Shown here in pieces: positions 24,844-33,600 of a DNA stretch of 64,000 bases; position 1 is the stretch's first letter, and each line of letters begins with the position of its first letter. A model generated the notes under the pieces. The model was not told where the DNA came from. It made no database searches and worked only from the letters and a program-made list of their open reading frames with translations. A program made the position numbers and the translations under genes. Source of the stretch: Poriferisodalis sp965203655 (GTDB lineage: Bacteria > Actinomycetota > Acidimicrobiia > Acidimicrobiales > Poriferisodalaceae); contig NZ_CBDBDD010000004.1 of the NCBI RefSeq assembly GCF_965203655.1, positions 62,001 to 126,000 of the forward strand, written 5' to 3'.

Positions 24844-26832
24844 TCAGCCGCCGACCGCTTCGCGGATGCGCGATACGACAGCCTTCAGCTCGTTGGGCAT
24901 GTCGGCCCGCAGCGTTGCGTCGTCGAGTCTCTGAAGTGCCCCCAAGTGCGTCGTCGGCTTAGAACGGCCTAGGAACAGATAGCGGTACCACCGCATCTCC
25001 TCGTCCCACTCGATGTCCTGTTCGGGCGACTCGTAGAAGTCAGCTCTTCCGTGCGCCCCGAGAACGGCTTTGAAACCCGGCTTGGCCTGTGGCCCGGGGT
25101 GGCCTTCCTCAGTCTGCTTGTAGGCGTCGGGGAACGCGTTCAGCATGCTCATGTCCAGGTCGAGCGGCGAACAGAACACCACACCCTCATCTTGGAGGGC
25201 CGCGACCACCGCCTCGAATTCGTCATCGTCGAGATCCTCGAGATCCTCGGCATTCCCGAATTGGTCAAGACCGCCGAGCGCCTCGATGCCTACCGCTTCT
25301 AGCTCGCGGCACGCCGTTTGAAGCCGCCCCTCGCCTCCGCCCCACCGGCCACGGTCGAGGTCCAGAAGCGTCACATGGGGAATTCCCAGTCCGCGCAGCA
25401 GCTTCCAGAAGTGCCCGACGTGACGTCCGCCGAGGGGCACCACTGCTACGAAGGATTGATCGATCGGGGTGCCCGCAGCCTGAGCCAGCCTCGGTATGAC
25501 GACCTGTTCGGAACTCCCCTCACCCAGGACGACGAACTTGGCGAAGTACAGCTCCGGGTAAGCCTGCACTGCCTCGCGAACGTAGGTCGCCGCGGCGTCG
25601 GCGTCGGCAGGCAGCTTGAGGCGGTGGACCTCGGCGGTGAGGGAATCCGAGTCGAGCCGGAAGTGGCGCACAGCGCGTGGATCGACCCGGCCCACAACGC
25701 TCGCTGACTGGCTCGACACCAGCGCTTGAGCCCGAGCGCCTTCGCCAATGTCGAGCATCTGGGAAACGATGCGCGACAAGAAGTAGGGCGAGAGGCTGTT
25801 CTCGGGCTCCTCCACGACGAGCAATGTGAGGGACGGCAACTGCACAGCGTCGGAGTCGAACTCGCCCATGTGGCCGCCGGAGGCGATCGTGCTCTCGATG
25901 TCGATAGTCGCAGCGGTAAGGGCAATGTGCAGCAGTGAGCGCTGGCCGTCGCTGAGCTGGTCCGCGGCCCGCTCGCGGCCGGACTCGGTGGGGTCGAACA
26001 CCAGCTGAGACTTATTGACGAGCTGTGCGAGATCACTATCAATCGGGTGAAACTTCGGCTGGGCATCGAACTCTCCGCGGTGTAGATGCTTCCAGCGTTC
26101 GCTCAGCGCTGCTTCGACCACCTTCACGACGGGCTCGGCGCGGAACTTTTCGCTGACCTTGGTGGCGGCTTTAGCTACGGCGTCCCGGAACTTCTGGGTC
26201 CACTGTCCTGCTTGCCACAGCCGGGACTTCAGGAATGCCGTGAGATGGCGTGCACCGTCGCGAGAAGCCGGCACATAAACCATCTGTATCCGGCTCCGAT
26301 CCATTGCCCGCAGCGGGCTGCAGTCGTCGTCGTCATAGTCGCTGCCCAGTGAGCGGATCACCTGCAACGTCTCGGTCACAGTCCCGTCCACCGAGCCATC
26401 GTCGGTCCATTCGGCGTCGAGGCGGAATCGGCACTTCAGTTGCCCTTCCTCGGTCGCCGCCATCTGCCGAAAGAACTCCGCCACGGTCGCCGACGCTCCC
26501 CCGAAGGATTCGGGCTCAGCGATGTCGCCCTCCTCGACGGCACCTGCCGTGCCGCCGTCGTCGTCGAGTTCAGGGAACGCAATCAGCGCCTCAATCCACA
26601 GATTCCTCGTAGACGGTGCCTCGGCTTCGCCGTTCGAAACATGAAAGTCCTCGCGCACTACCTGACGCTCGGCCCGAGAAACCCCGAACATGCGGCCGAG
26701 CGCAGCGAATACAGCGGTCTTGCCCGTGCCATTGGCGCCGACAAAAGCGGTGAACGCCGCATCAAGCTCAATGGTGGTCGCCTCAGCGCCAAAGCACCGA
26801 AAATTCGAGATCGTCACTCGTTCAATGTGCAT
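24844..26832 (-). CDS. gajA: GajA-like OLD-family ATPase-TOPRIM endonuclease (Gabija)
   Basis: 662 aa. An ABC-type ATPase domain has Walker A GANGTGKT (32-39), a signature LSDGQRSLLHIAL and Walker B LLVVEEPENSLSP. The C-terminal TOPRIM nuclease begins near residue 435 with VVLGEGSSEQVVIPRL and continues to the acidic LLDLDRGRW. Class 2 OLD proteins with an adjacent UvrD helicase are GajA of the Gabija anti-phage system, which cuts DNA when nucleotide pools fall during infection. The start ATG 26832 (MHIERVTISNFRCF) is the usual family beginning. Confidence 0.9.
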   Translation of the reverse strand: MHIERVTISNFRCFGAEATTIELDAAFTAFVGANGTGKTAVFAALGRMFGVSRAERQVVREDFHVSNGEAEAPSTRNLWIEALIAFPELDDDGGTAGAVEEGDIAEPESFGGASATVAEFFRQMAATEEGQLKCRFRLDAEWTDDGSVDGTVTETLQVIRSLGSDYDDDDCSPLRAMDRSRIQMVYVPASRDGARHLTAFLKSRLWQAGQWTQKFRDAVAKAATKVSEKFRAEPVVKVVEAALSERWKHLHRGEFDAQPKFHPIDSDLAQLVNKSQLVFDPTESGRERAADQLSDGQRSLLHIALTAATIDIESTIASGGHMGEFDSDAVQLPSLTLLVVEEPENSLSPYFLSRIVSQMLDIGEGARAQALVSSQSASVVGRVDPRAVRHFRLDSDSLTAEVHRLKLPADADAAATYVREAVQAYPELYFAKFVVLGEGSSEQVVIPRLAQAAGTPIDQSFVAVVPLGGRHVGHFWKLLRGLGIPHVTLLDLDRGRWGGGEGRLQTACRELEAVGIEALGGLDQFGNAEDLEDLDDDEFEAVVAALQDEGVVFCSPLDLDMSMLNAFPDAYKQTEEGHPGPQAKPGFKAVLGAHGRADFYESPEQDIEWDEEMRWYRYLFLGRSKPTTHLGALQRLDDATLRADMPNELKAVVSRIREAVGG

Positions 26833-27009
26833 GTGGCGGGCAGCTGTCCTTCCCTCGGCGCGGCAGGTGAGCCTAAGCCCATGTCCACCGGTTGAGTTGG
26901 AGTGTGGGGGTTGGCGCGTCCATCAGAAAGGCCTCTTGACATGGCATTTTGCCGGTCTGGTGGCTGCTGATCGATGAGACGCAGACGCCGCCGGTAGCGT
27001 CCCGCCCCG

Positions 27010-27519
27010 GTGAACGAACCGGACCCGACCGAGTCGCGGGCCGCCTACCGGCTGGCCTACGAGGAAGTGGTCCGCTGGCGAGCCGCACTCGACGCCCAAA
27101 TGGACCGCATCCGCACGAGAGCCATGGCGTTCTTCGCCGTCGCGGTGATCGCTGCGGGCACCGGGCTGGCCGGATTTCCTACTACCAAGCCGCCCTCGGC
27201 GAGCCCGTCGGTTTTGTGGATGACGGTGATCGGTGCGGGCGTGCTCGCCAACCTCGTCGCCGTGCTGGCGGTGCTGCGAAGTCCGGACGGTCCATTTGGT
27301 GACAGCCCGCACACGCTTGTAGCGCAGGGAGACGATCTTGACTTGTTCCCCACAGATGACGCGGTGTATCGCGACCTCGCTCTATGGGGCGACAGCAACG
27401 TCCAAGAGCTGTACCTGCAGTTCAACGCCCGCCGGAAGTGGCTCTATGTGAATTTGGTGGGAGTCACCGCAGTGCTTGGGGGCCTCGCTGCGCTGCATTG
27501 GGGCAGGCTGTTCGCCTAA
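27010..27519 (+). CDS. Three-helix membrane protein of the island
   Basis: 169 aa. The first 37 residues are charged and helical. Hydrophobic helices lie at about 39-56 (AFFAVAVIAAGTGLAGF), 68-90 (VLWMTVIGAGVLANLVAVLAVL) and 145-163 (LVGVTAVLGGLAALHW), with a soluble loop between the last two. This resembles small membrane effectors of defence systems (SLATT or Pycsar-TM-like), but no cyclase or nucleotide-sensing gene is adjacent. GTG 27010 is the chosen start. It lies divergent from gajA, so it might be an accessory or independent effector. Confidence 0.6.
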   Translation: MNEPDPTESRAAYRLAYEEVVRWRAALDAQMDRIRTRAMAFFAVAVIAAGTGLAGFPTTKPPSASPSVLWMTVIGAGVLANLVAVLAVLRSPDGPFGDSPHTLVAQGDDLDLFPTDDAVYRDLALWGDSNVQELYLQFNARRKWLYVNLVGVTAVLGGLAALHWGRLFA

Positions 27520-27522
27520 CAG

Positions 27523-27759
27523 CTACCCCGCTGCCTTCCGGCGCTGCCGGGGGGCCACCACGACCCTCTTGGTCACAGGAACTGTCTTCCGGCGCTGACG
27601 GGGCGCTGCCACAATCCGCTTGGCCATAGCGACGGCCTTCCGACGCTCAGTTGGGCGCTGAGGGTTCACGGTGGATATCGGCTGCAGTCGAGACACCGAC
27701 TCCTCGGCGGCATCCTGAGTCACGGCACCGCCACCGCCCTCCGCGTCCTCCGTTGCCAT
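27523..27759 (-). CDS. Small basic protein with 17-residue repeats
   Basis: 78 aa. ATG 27759 has a perfect AAGGAGG ribosome site 9 bases upstream, which supports translation. The first 30 residues are acidic and Gly-rich. The C-terminal half repeats the unit RKxVxxxKRxVxAPRQR, encoded by DNA units of 51 bp (starts near 27534, 27585 and a partial one near 27636). The highly basic tail resembles nucleic-acid-binding or histone-H1-like tails. No known family. Convergent with the membrane protein gene. Confidence 0.55.
   Translation of the reverse strand: MATEDAEGGGGAVTQDAAEESVSRLQPISTVNPQRPTERRKAVAMAKRIVAAPRQRRKTVPVTKRVVVAPRQRRKAAG
27534..27660. repeat. 51-bp tandem repeat (about 2.5 units)
   Basis: TTCCGGCGCTG recurs with a 51-base period (near 27537 and 27588, and as TTCCGACGCTC near 27639). 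It encodes the basic 17-residue repeat of the gene above. Confidence 0.7.
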
Positions 27760-28220
27760 CAGGGTTTCCCTCCTTGCAAGGCCGAACTCAATCTGCCCTA
27801 CAAAGACGAGCCTAACCCACCTGCTCCTGCCGTCATGAGTCCGTGATCGCCGGAACGCTTCGAAGGTCCTGTGCGTGTAAGGCGCCAGAATCACATCGCC
27901 GCAGCGACGCCTGGCCTTGATGACCGAATACGCGAATGGCATCACGGCCCCCTGCCAACACGCCACCACTCTCACAAACCCGGATCACGAACAGGGGGAC
28001 AGGCCACAGTGGGGCACAGCCAATGGACTTGGCCCTGTCCGGTGTCGCAGAGGGCGGAGACCTTGAGGCGGATGCCTAACACGCCGAGGCTTGCCCGCGA
28101 TCCGGACTGCTGAGCGCCGGAGCAGGGCCCAATGCAAGACCCCTACATGGTTCGGCCCGTCTCCGAGTGACTGCCGTCCTCGGAGGCGGGAGGGCCTGTC
28201 AGGATCGAGTTACCCGCTTG
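27760..28220. other. Intergenic region without a recognisable gene
   Basis: About 460 bases between the basic-protein gene and the methyltransferase-HNH gene. Only short, unlikely ORFs are present. Apart from the ribosome site of the small gene at its left end I see nothing in it. Confidence 0.5.
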
Positions 28221-29750
28221 TCACGCTTCAACTTGGTCGTGGTTTGCGCCCAACTCGCTGTATTCGACCTCGGTTCGGGTGCCTGTTGGCAGCCCCCAAG
28301 AGGCACGCAGTTCAGTCATGGTGAGCCGGTTGCCCTTCCTGCCGTTGCACGCAGCGCATAGCAGTTGCAGGTTCGCGTCGATGTCTTGCCCGCCCTTCGA
28401 CCGCGGCGTGATGTGGTCGAGGTGGAAGTCGTCGTAGTACTTCGCTCGGTCGCAGCCCGCACAAGATCGTCGTTCGCCTTCCCCGAGCGCCTGCCACAGC
28501 ACGTCGCGGATGTTGGGCGACCTACGCGGCGCATCGTCGTCAGTGCGCTTCGGCGGGTTGGCGGGAAGCGTGACGGTCTGGGTTGACAGATCGAGAAACG
28601 CCGAGCCGTCAGCGTGTGCCTGCAACCGCTTTAGGGTGATGCCGGTCGCCACTTCGTCAATGTCTGCTCCGGCCCATTGTCTGCCGAGCCGTTCGGCGGC
28701 GACCATCGTTGTCGCGCACCCTGCGAACGGGTCGAACACCAGATCGCCCTCATTCGTTGACGCGGCGATGAAGTGCTCGTAGAGGGCGAGCGGTTTCTGT
28801 GTTGGCCAATCCGTCTTTTCATTGCCCGCCACGGGCGGGATATGGGCGATGACGTCGCTTGCAGGGTTGCCGTGCTTGTTCGACAGGAAGCTCTTGTAGT
28901 TGGGAACCCCGGTCTTGCTCCAGTAGATCAGGTCGGCGGCATCGAGTGCAGCGCACTTGTCCAGCACTCCGAGAGTCTCGTAGTCGCCGGGCAGCCGCTC
29001 GCCTGCCTCGGTGGGGAACCGTTCGCGTCTTGGCGGAGCCCACGCTCGTCCCTTTGACGGCAGCACCCCATTGAACGGCTTGTAGGCGTCCGGCCCGCCT
29101 GCTTTGCCGCCGGTCAGAGGTTGCAGCCGGTAGCGGCCCAAGCCGTCGTTGTCGTCGTAGCGGTAGTTCTTGGCGACGTACTCGGGATCGTGGGGCCGGT
29201 ACTGCTGATTCCACGTCCACTCAGCTGACTTGACGTAGTACAGGATTCGGTCGCTGTCGCGCGCATAGCGGCGCGTGCCGAGCGACTTCGTGCTCGTGCG
29301 CTTCCAAACGATCTCGTTCATGTATCGAGCACCGAAGATCGCATCAAGCAGCTGCTTGAGATAATGGCTGGCGTGCGGGTCGCAGTGCAGGTACAGCGCT
29401 CCGGTCGGCTTGAGAATGCGGTGAATCTCGATGAGACGCGGCGCCATGAACGACAAGAACGCCTGCATCGAATCGCCTGCCGTCAACCCTGCGCCGACGA
29501 TGGTGTGGAACAGGTCTGGGTTGGCAGCCTCCTGCAACTCAGCCCATTCCGCTTTCACGCTGTCCAACGTCCAAGTGTCATCAAACTGCGCTCCCGCTGC
29601 GTCCGATCCCAACGGCGCGTTGTAGAGCCGCTTGCTGTTGAACGGTGGATCGGTCGCTATCAGATCGACACATTCGCTGTTGATGCCTCGCAGTACCCGC
29701 AGGTTGTCGTCAATCCACAGCGTGCGGTTCGCGAAGTTCGGTTCCCCCAT
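28221..29750 (-). CDS. DNA methyltransferase fused to an HNH endonuclease
   Basis: 509 aa. The N-terminal two thirds form a beta-class amino-methyltransferase: catalytic DPPF at about residues 34-37, FNSKRLYNAP following, and the SAM motif DPFAGCATTMVAAERLGRQWAGADID after the target-recognition region. The last 90 residues are an HNH nuclease: CAGCDRAKYYDDFHLDHITPRSKGG, then NLQLLCAACNGRKGN with zinc cysteines. Methylation and cutting on one chain suggest a compact restriction-modification enzyme. ATG 29750 is preferred over 29756. No partner subunit gene is adjacent. Confidence 0.85.
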   Translation of the reverse strand: MGEPNFANRTLWIDDNLRVLRGINSECVDLIATDPPFNSKRLYNAPLGSDAAGAQFDDTWTLDSVKAEWAELQEAANPDLFHTIVGAGLTAGDSMQAFLSFMAPRLIEIHRILKPTGALYLHCDPHASHYLKQLLDAIFGARYMNEIVWKRTSTKSLGTRRYARDSDRILYYVKSAEWTWNQQYRPHDPEYVAKNYRYDDNDGLGRYRLQPLTGGKAGGPDAYKPFNGVLPSKGRAWAPPRRERFPTEAGERLPGDYETLGVLDKCAALDAADLIYWSKTGVPNYKSFLSNKHGNPASDVIAHIPPVAGNEKTDWPTQKPLALYEHFIAASTNEGDLVFDPFAGCATTMVAAERLGRQWAGADIDEVATGITLKRLQAHADGSAFLDLSTQTVTLPANPPKRTDDDAPRRSPNIRDVLWQALGEGERRSCAGCDRAKYYDDFHLDHITPRSKGGQDIDANLQLLCAACNGRKGNRLTMTELRASWGLPTGTRTEVEYSELGANHDQVEA

Positions 29751-29892
29751 TGGCACACCCTAAACGGCTGAGTTGATCGCCCGACTTCTTCAGCCCCACA
29801 GGGGTTGCGTTGCGTCTGACTATGCGCGGCAGGTTTTGCGCCTTCGGCAGCATCGGTCAGGTTTGACTGTCTCAGATGAGGAGGCTGCGCGG

Positions 29893-30076
29893 TCAGACGC
29901 CGGCTTCCCGGATGAGGCGTGACAGCAGCGCGGGCCGGAGCGGCTTGGTGTTGACGTTGACGTCGAGATCGGACAGTGCGTCGGCGACGGCGTTGACGAG
30001 CGCGGCCACTGCGCCGATCAGGCCGCCTTCACCCACGCCCTTGAACCCGCCGACGGTGTCGATCGACGGCGACTCG
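29893..30076. repeat. 184-bp repeat, right copy (target-gene 3' end)
   Basis: Direct repeat of 17844-18027, about 96% identical, inside the 3' end of the large-subunit gene. The last 27 bases (ending GGCGACTCG) are identical in both copies and then the sequences part company. Confidence 0.92.
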
Positions 30077-32256
30077 ATGTGAGCGATCTGGTAGTTGGGC
30101 ACGTCCACCGAGCTCGGCAGGAGATAGTCCATCAGCGTCGCCGTGCGGACCCCGCCGTCGGGGTCGTACACAAACTCCTCCATGAGCGCCTCGCCGATGC
30201 CCTGGGCCACACCGCCCATCACCTGGCCGTCGACGATCATCGGGTTGATGACGCGGCCGCAGTCGTGCACGACGACGTACCCCTCGATGTCGACGGTGCC
30301 GTCTGCGGCATCGACGGCCACCTGCGCGATGTGGGTGGCGTTGGCCATGGTGACCAGGGGCGGGTCGTAGAAGTCGGTCTCCTCGACACCGAAGCTCTCG
30401 CCCTCGGGCAGGTCGCTGGTGTTCATCGCGTACGCCGTCTCGGCGACCTCTTGGAACGAGAGGCCTCGGCTCGGCACGCCGGCGACATGCATCCGGCCGT
30501 CGGCGACCACGATGTCTTCTGGCGTCGACTCGAGCATGAACGCGGCGATCCGCGCCAGCTTCAGCCTCGCTTTCTCCGACGCTCGTATCAGCGCTCCGCC
30601 GCCCGTGACCGCGCTGCGGCTGGCGAAGGTGTTCGTGCCGTAGGGCCCAGCGGCAGTGTCGCCCTCGACGACCGTCACATCTTCCAGCCGGGCCCCGAGC
30701 GCGTCGGCGACAACCTGAGCGAAGGTCGTGAAGTGGCCTTGCCCTGAGTGGGCGTGGCTCACGAAGGCCGTCACTTTGCCGGTGGGCTCCACCTTCACCG
30801 TGCCACTGTCGAACCCGGGCAGGCGGGTCAGCCCACGGGCACGCCAGCCCGGGGCGCCGGTGCCGCTCACCTCGGTGAAGCTGCAGATGCCGATGCCCCG
30901 GTACTTGCCGTCGACGAGTCGGCCATGGCTCTGGCTGGCGCGGAACTCGTCGTAGTTCGCCATCTCCATCGCCATCTCGAGCGACTCGACGAAGCTGCCC
31001 GTGTCGTAGCGGACGCCGACGATGTTGGTCCACGGCAGCTCTGCGGTGGGCACCATGTTGCGCAGCCGGACCTCGGCTGGATCGAGCCCGAGCCGGCGGG
31101 CGATCCGATCCATGATGCCCTCGATCGCCATGAAGCAGACCGGCTGGGCCACGCCCCGGTAGGCCAGCACGGGCGCCGTGTGGGTTGCGACGGCGGTGGC
31201 CGTGTACTCGTATTCGGTGATGCGGTACGGCCCGACGATCATGCGGGCCCCGCCAGTGGTTTCGAGAGTGCAGCCGAACGGCAGCGCTGAGTAGGCGCCG
31301 CCATTGGTGCGGATCTCGGCCCGCAGCGCGAGCACGATGCCGTCGTCGTCGATCGCAGCCTCCACCCGGTAGTGGTTGTCGCGGGCGTGCACGTCGGTGA
31401 GCAGGGCGCCGTAACGGTCCTGGATCCACTTCACGGGCCGGCGCAGGCGCAGCGCGAGCGCGGCGCAGACGAACTCCTCGGGGTACAGCGCCGCCTTGAT
31501 GCCGAAGCCGCCGCCGACGTCGGGCACCACGACCCGCAGCGTCGACTCCGCAACATTGAGGAATTCGGCTAGGGCCGTCCGCAGCAGATGGTGAATCTGG
31601 GTCGAGGAGTAGAAGACCAGGTTGGCCGGCTGCTCGGGCACCGCAAGGCACCCGCGGGGCTCGATCGGCACAGCGGTCACACGGTTCGAGTTGAAGTCCT
31701 CTGCGATGACGTGAGCCGCCGCGTCGAAGCCGGCGGCCACATTGTCGGTGGCGAACCGGCCCTCGAAATAGACGTTGCCCGGCACGGTCGGGTTGACCTG
31801 CGGGGCGGCGGGATCGGTGGCCTCGTGAATGTCAGTGATCGCGGGAAGCGGCTCGTAGTCGACCTCCACCAGCTCGATGCCGTCTTCGGCGAGATACTGG
31901 CTCTCAGCCACCACCACAGCCACCGCCTCGCCCGCAAACCGCACCTCGTCGACTGCGAGCACATCGCGGGTGTTGAAGCTGTAGCCGGGCAGCTCGATCT
32001 GGGCGGCGATCGGCTTCACCATGGCCGCGAGATCTGCTCCGGTGAGCACGTCGACCACGCCGTCGAGCGCCATTGCTTCGCTCGTGTCGATCGAGGTGAT
32101 CCGGGCGTGGGCATAGGGGCTGAGCACGAAGGCGAGGTGCAGGGTGTTGAGCGGCGTAGGCAGGTCGTCGACGAAGCGGCCTTGGCCTCGCAGCAGGTAC
32201 TCGTCTTCGCGGCGCAGCACGCTCTGCCCGACAGCGCCGTTCTGGTCGCCGCTCAT
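29893..32256 (-). CDS. Molybdenum hydroxylase, large (Mo-pterin) subunit
   Basis: A xanthine-dehydrogenase/CoxL-type catalytic subunit of 787 aa. VLRREDEYLLRGQGRFVDD, DVGGGFGIKAALYPEEF, SHAHSGQGHFTTFAQVVAD and the C-terminal VGGFKGVGEGGLIGAVAAL are family landmarks; the last includes the Glu of the active site. It hydroxylates a carbon next to nitrogen or similar with water as oxygen donor. ATG 32256 overlaps the small-subunit stop (ATGA). The final 184 bases are the island's att-like repeat, so this gene's tail is probably island-borne. Confidence 0.9.
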   Translation of the reverse strand: MSGDQNGAVGQSVLRREDEYLLRGQGRFVDDLPTPLNTLHLAFVLSPYAHARITSIDTSEAMALDGVVDVLTGADLAAMVKPIAAQIELPGYSFNTRDVLAVDEVRFAGEAVAVVVAESQYLAEDGIELVEVDYEPLPAITDIHEATDPAAPQVNPTVPGNVYFEGRFATDNVAAGFDAAAHVIAEDFNSNRVTAVPIEPRGCLAVPEQPANLVFYSSTQIHHLLRTALAEFLNVAESTLRVVVPDVGGGFGIKAALYPEEFVCAALALRLRRPVKWIQDRYGALLTDVHARDNHYRVEAAIDDDGIVLALRAEIRTNGGAYSALPFGCTLETTGGARMIVGPYRITEYEYTATAVATHTAPVLAYRGVAQPVCFMAIEGIMDRIARRLGLDPAEVRLRNMVPTAELPWTNIVGVRYDTGSFVESLEMAMEMANYDEFRASQSHGRLVDGKYRGIGICSFTEVSGTGAPGWRARGLTRLPGFDSGTVKVEPTGKVTAFVSHAHSGQGHFTTFAQVVADALGARLEDVTVVEGDTAAGPYGTNTFASRSAVTGGGALIRASEKARLKLARIAAFMLESTPEDIVVADGRMHVAGVPSRGLSFQEVAETAYAMNTSDLPEGESFGVEETDFYDPPLVTMANATHIAQVAVDAADGTVDIEGYVVVHDCGRVINPMIVDGQVMGGVAQGIGEALMEEFVYDPDGGVRTATLMDYLLPSSVDVPNYQIAHIESPSIDTVGGFKGVGEGGLIGAVAALVNAVADALSDLDVNVNTKPLRPALLSRLIREAGV

Positions 32257-32741
32257 GCTGGGCTCCTCCGTCGCAGCTCCACCGCGGCCTCGGCCACCGC
32301 GTCGACGATGTTGGCGTAGCCGGTGCAGCGACAGACGTTGTTCATCAGTGCCTCCCGGATGGCGGCCTCGTCGGGGTCGGCGGTGCGCTCCAGCAGCTCG
32401 ACTGCCGTGAGCAGGAAGCCCGGCGTGCAGAAGCCGCACTGCAGCGCATGTTTCTGATGGAACATCTCCTGGATCGGATGCAGCTCGTCGAGGTCTGCGA
32501 GATCTTCCACGGTGCGGATGTCCGATCCGTCGACCGTCACAGCGAAGTGCAGGCAGCTGCGGGCGGTGCGGCCGTCGAGCAGCACCGTGCATGCGCCGCA
32601 CACCCCTTGCTCGCAGCCGATGTGGGCGCCCGTCAGGCCGAGATCGTGCCGCAGGTAGTCGATGAGCAGCCGCCGAGGCTCCACCCGGGACTGGCGGGTG
32701 CGCCCGTTGACGGTGACCGTCACCTCGACTTCGTCAGTCAT
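32253..32741 (-). CDS. Molybdenum hydroxylase, small [2Fe-2S] subunit
   Basis: A CoxS-type electron-transfer subunit of 162 aa with two iron-sulfur domains. The plant-type ferredoxin loop is CEQGVCGACTVLLDG; the C-terminal four-helix domain has CGFCTPG and NNVCRCTGY. It passes electrons from the Mo centre to FAD. The start ATG 32741 overlaps the end of the FAD-subunit gene by 8 bases. Confidence 0.92.
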   Translation of the reverse strand: MTDEVEVTVTVNGRTRQSRVEPRRLLIDYLRHDLGLTGAHIGCEQGVCGACTVLLDGRTARSCLHFAVTVDGSDIRTVEDLADLDELHPIQEMFHQKHALQCGFCTPGFLLTAVELLERTADPDEAAIREALMNNVCRCTGYANIVDAVAEAAVELRRRSPA

Positions 32742-33594
32742 GGACGCTCCCTTCCAGCAGGCCGCGTTCGAGGAGAACGCCGACGAGGTGCCGCCGGTAG
32801 TCGGCGTCGGCGTGGATGTCACCGGTCGGGTCGACCTCGCTGCGCGCCGCCGCAACCGCGGCTGCGATCGCCGCTGGGCCGACGTCGGAGCCGACCAGCG
32901 CACTCTCGGCGTCGCCCAGGCGCTGGGCCACCGATCCGACGCCGAACGCCGCGATGCGTGCCATCGTGCAGATGCCGTCCGAGCTGGCCCACCGCAGTGC
33001 CACTCCGCCCACCGGGAACACGTGGCCCCCGTTCGAGACTTCCCCTACGGCGCTTCGCTCGCCTGGGTCCTGTCGGGCGAACGTGACCGCCGAAACGACC
33101 TCGCCCGGCTCGATGCAGGTGGTCATCTCAGCGACGAAGAAGTCGTGGGCCGGCACCCGACGTTCGCCGGCGGCACTCGTGAGCACCAGATCGGCCTCCA
33201 ACGCGAGCGCAACGGCCGGCAGCTCCGCCAGCGGGTCGCAGTGCGCCAGGCTGCCGCAGACGGTGCCGCGGTTGCGCGTGGCGGGCAGCCCGACGTGGGG
33301 GAGAGCCTTGGCCAGCAGCGGGCACTCGGCCTGGACAAGCGGGCTGGTCTCGGCATCGATCTGGCGTACGAGCGCACCGATGACGAGGCGGTCGTCGACA
33401 AGCCGGATGTAGTCGAGCTCGTGACAGCGGTTGATCGACACGACCACCTCGGGTCGAGCCAGCCGGAGGTTCATGAGCGGAACCAGGCTCTGGCCGCCAG
33501 CGAGGATCTGGGCGTCGTCGCCGTGCCCGGCCAGCGCTTGCACCACCTCGTCGAGCGACTCGGGGGCGACAAACGAGAACGGTGCGGGTTTCAT
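32734..33594 (-). CDS. Molybdenum hydroxylase, medium FAD subunit
   Basis: A CoxM-type FAD-binding subunit of 286 aa. ILAGGQSLVPLMNLRLARP is the first FAD-binding loop and TRNRGTVCGSLAHCDPLAELP the second. The C-terminal CO-dehydrogenase flavoprotein domain follows. The three subunits are encoded in the order medium, small, large, as in CO dehydrogenase and nicotinate- or quinoline-type hydroxylases. Confidence 0.9.
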   Translation of the reverse strand: MKPAPFSFVAPESLDEVVQALAGHGDDAQILAGGQSLVPLMNLRLARPEVVVSINRCHELDYIRLVDDRLVIGALVRQIDAETSPLVQAECPLLAKALPHVGLPATRNRGTVCGSLAHCDPLAELPAVALALEADLVLTSAAGERRVPAHDFFVAEMTTCIEPGEVVSAVTFARQDPGERSAVGEVSNGGHVFPVGGVALRWASSDGICTMARIAAFGVGSVAQRLGDAESALVGSDVGPAAIAAAVAAARSEVDPTGDIHADADYRRHLVGVLLERGLLEGSVHD

Positions 33595-33600
33595 GGCGAC

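Larger units (their letters stand above)
18028..29892. mobile_element. Integrated defence island inside a molybdenum hydroxylase gene
   Basis: An 11.9-kb block between the displaced gene tail (17844-18027) and the intact gene, which starts at the repeat 29893-30076. It carries only defence-type or unassigned genes: DUF4160/DUF2442-HTH-ImmA, radical SAM/kinase/EEP nuclease, RHH regulator, GajAB, membrane protein, basic repeat protein, methyltransferase-HNH. No recombinase gene is visible, so it would depend on one elsewhere or has lost it. The crossover point lies in the identical 27 bases ending at 18027 and 30076. Confidence 0.75.
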
